Origin: JBDLID01 sp039715055 | GTDB lineage: Bacteria > Desulfobacterota > Desulfobulbia > Desulfobulbales > Desulfocapsaceae | NCBI GenBank assembly: GCA_039715055.1 | Contig: JBDLID010000159.1 | Span: forward strand, 1 to 6,371 | Length of the DNA stretch: 6,371 bases | Direction: 5' to 3' | Shown: positions 5,200 through 6,371 of the stretch, piece by piece | Layout: each line of letters begins with the position of its first letter | How positions within the stretch are numbered: the first letter of the stretch is position 1 | Position numbers and translations under genes: made by a program | The notes under the pieces: generated by a model | What the model was told of the DNA's origin: nothing | Databases searched by the model: none | Seen by the model: only the letters and a program-made list of their open reading frames with translations

Positions 5200-6371
5200 C
5201 TACGCCGGAGGCTTGCGATGGCCCGGGCGAAAGGTGAAGCAGGCCGCCTGGGCGGCGGTCAATTTCATCCTGGTGTTTATTCCCCAGCCTGAGCCTTCGA
5301 GTATGGTGCTCAGGTCCCGGCGGGACAGTTTGTAGTAGGCTGTTATGCCTGCAGGGATCATCAACAGAGCAGCAACGACAAGAAGAGCGGCCAATACGGT
5401 CTTGATGCTTAAGGCGGCAAGGGTTTTGGTGATAAAGGCAAACGACGAGCCGAGAGCGGCGGCAGCCACTCCGAATCCAGCCACCATTCCTCCTGCCAGA
5501 TCCTGTTTCTTTTTCTTATCCCTTGACTGGTCCACCTTCTTGAAAAACTGTTCTTCCGCCTGGGAGGAGAACTCCTCCAGCCGTGAAAGAAAGGCATTGG
5601 ATATCCGTCTGAAGGGGTCAACCATTGCCTCGGAGATGCTGATCGGGTTGATCACGATATCCACCACCCTGGCATGGAGTTCGTTGCCGTTCACATCGTT
5701 GAAAATCCCCCACTTGTTGAGGTGAAGGTTGCCGCGGCTGCCGCTGGTGACCGGTACTGCCACCTCGTAGCTCTTGCTGCCGTCCCCGCCGTAGAGTTCA
5801 CAGTAGAGAACAAAGATGTTGGACCCCTTACTGGTTACAATGTGATGGGCCCGGTCTTCGACTTTGACAGCCAGGCTGAAATGTCGGCCGTCCATCACCA
5901 GCGTCCCCTCTTCAAAAAGCGCCCGCTGGTCCGGGTTATACAGCTTGGGAAAGCTGATGAAACTGTTGACCAGCGGCAGCATGTAGGCCTGGTAGAGCAC
6001 CAGCCGTTCCAGTTCTCTTAAATTTTCAAGGATAAAGGCGGTCTTGTAGCTTTCCGCGATCAGCTCCTTGAGAGTAGCCTCATAAGATGACTCGTTGACA
6101 TATTGCTGGACGGTCTCCTCTTCCAGAATATCGATTTGGACCGGTGGCTTCTTTTTATTCCAGCGGACAAATGGAGCAAAAAATTTATTGAGCTCATCGA
6201 CTGACTCGGCGGTGATGGATTCGATATGTTCTCCAAGCAGAGGGGTGATCACCGAGGCTTTGAGTTGCTCCAACTGTGCACCAAAGTAGGGATTTATCTC
6301 ACCTGCCAATTCCAGCGTACCTCCACTGTCGAGGAAGCTGAGCGGGGCATTCTGCAGGTACGACTCTGCAT
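5200..6371 (-). CDS. Conserved-looking hypothetical membrane protein, 5'-truncated by the window edge
   Basis: The frame is open from the right edge (first whole codon 6369-6367) to TAG at 5202-5200, giving 389 visible residues. A TTG at 6309 could act as a start, but the 20 codons before it read as ordinary protein (ending SFLDSGGTLEL) with no stop, so the true start lies outside. Visible parts: a helical, charged region (about 1-135). A probably beta-rich domain follows at about 140-250, with TLVMDGRHFSLAVKVEDRAHH, VLYCELYGGDG and the NLHLNKWGIFNDVNGNELHARV block. A lysine-rich stretch DKKKKQ (about 284-289) precedes two hydrophobic segments (about 291-314 and 322-346). The tail has RRDLSTILEGSGWGINTRMKL (about 350-370) and FTFRPGHRKPP. 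I associate this C-terminal pattern with uncharacterised proteins from related bacteria but know no function. The positive stretch before the first segment suggests a cytoplasmic N-terminal part. No catalytic motif is recognised. Confidence 0.85.
   Translation of the reverse strand, partial: AESYLQNAPLSFLDSGGTLELAGEINPYFGAQLEQLKASVITPLLGEHIESITAESVDELNKFFAPFVRWNKKKPPVQIDILEEETVQQYVNESSYEATLKELIAESYKTAFILENLRELERLVLYQAYMLPLVNSFISFPKLYNPDQRALFEEGTLVMDGRHFSLAVKVEDRAHHIVTSKGSNIFVLYCELYGGDGSKSYEVAVPVTSGSRGNLHLNKWGIFNDVNGNELHARVVDIVINPISISEAMVDPFRRISNAFLSRLEEFSSQAEEQFFKKVDQSRDKKKKQDLAGGMVAGFGVAAAALGSSFAFITKTLAALSIKTVLAALLVVAALLMIPAGITAYYKLSRRDLSTILEGSGWGINTRMKLTAAQAACFTFRPGHRKPPA

Noticed and set aside
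5242..5258. GGCCGCC/GGCGGCGG palindrome as a bidirectional terminator
   Set aside because: The loop is only 2 nt, no T-tract follows on either strand, and it lies inside the coding sequence of the - strand gene, where it reflects GC-rich codons.
6307..6309. TTG at 6309 as the start of the - strand hypothetical gene
   Set aside because: The frame stays open to the window edge and the 20 upstream codons read as normal protein, with no Shine-Dalgarno before the TTG.

Overview
The window looks like a chromosomal stretch of a Gram-negative bacterium, most plausibly a Desulfobacterota (delta-proteobacterial, Desulfobulbales-like) genome. This rests on an outer-membrane-type lipoprotein signal, an HD-GYP protein, an HflX with the long N-terminal extension I associate with delta-proteobacteria, and an aminotransferase of a type I know from sulfate reducers and some anaerobes. 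The taxonomic placement is inference, not proof.

Layout. (1) Bases 1-1172, + strand: the 3' end of an HD-GYP cyclic-di-GMP phosphodiesterase gene overlaps by 13 nt a gene for a TPR-type lipoprotein. The lipoprotein appears to start at a non-canonical ATT codon at 249. (2) Bases 1184-1969: a self-contained REP-associated tyrosine transposase (RAYT, IS200-like HUH family) element. Its gene is on the - strand and it is bounded by 27-bp imperfect inverted repeats (24/27 matches). The left end carries a tandem array of a GGGGAAATCC unit and the right end two GGATTTCAC units. (3) Bases 1970-2242: non-coding. It holds nested inverted repeats that could fold into alternative hairpins ending in a terminator-like stem and T-tract (2018-2115), then a candidate sigma70 promoter (2180-2210). 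(4) Bases 2243-5197, + strand: a class I/II PLP-dependent aminotransferase, and 18 nt later the ribosome-associated GTPase HflX, probably co-transcribed. HflX appears to start at a non-canonical ATC at 3566, well upstream of the first conventional start codon. (5) Bases 5200-6371, - strand: a conserved-looking hypothetical protein with two C-terminal membrane segments. It is convergent with hflX across a 2-bp gap, and its start lies beyond the right edge.

Functionally this is a mosaic rather than one pathway: a c-di-GMP turnover/envelope pair, a domesticated-type transposase, an amino-acid/translation-stress pair, and an unknown membrane protein. The most unusual observations are the two independent genes whose best-supported start codons are ATT and ATC, each behind a strong Shine-Dalgarno at ideal spacing, and the nested inverted repeats between the RAYT element and the aminotransferase. 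I see no clear multi-gene defence or other novel system.
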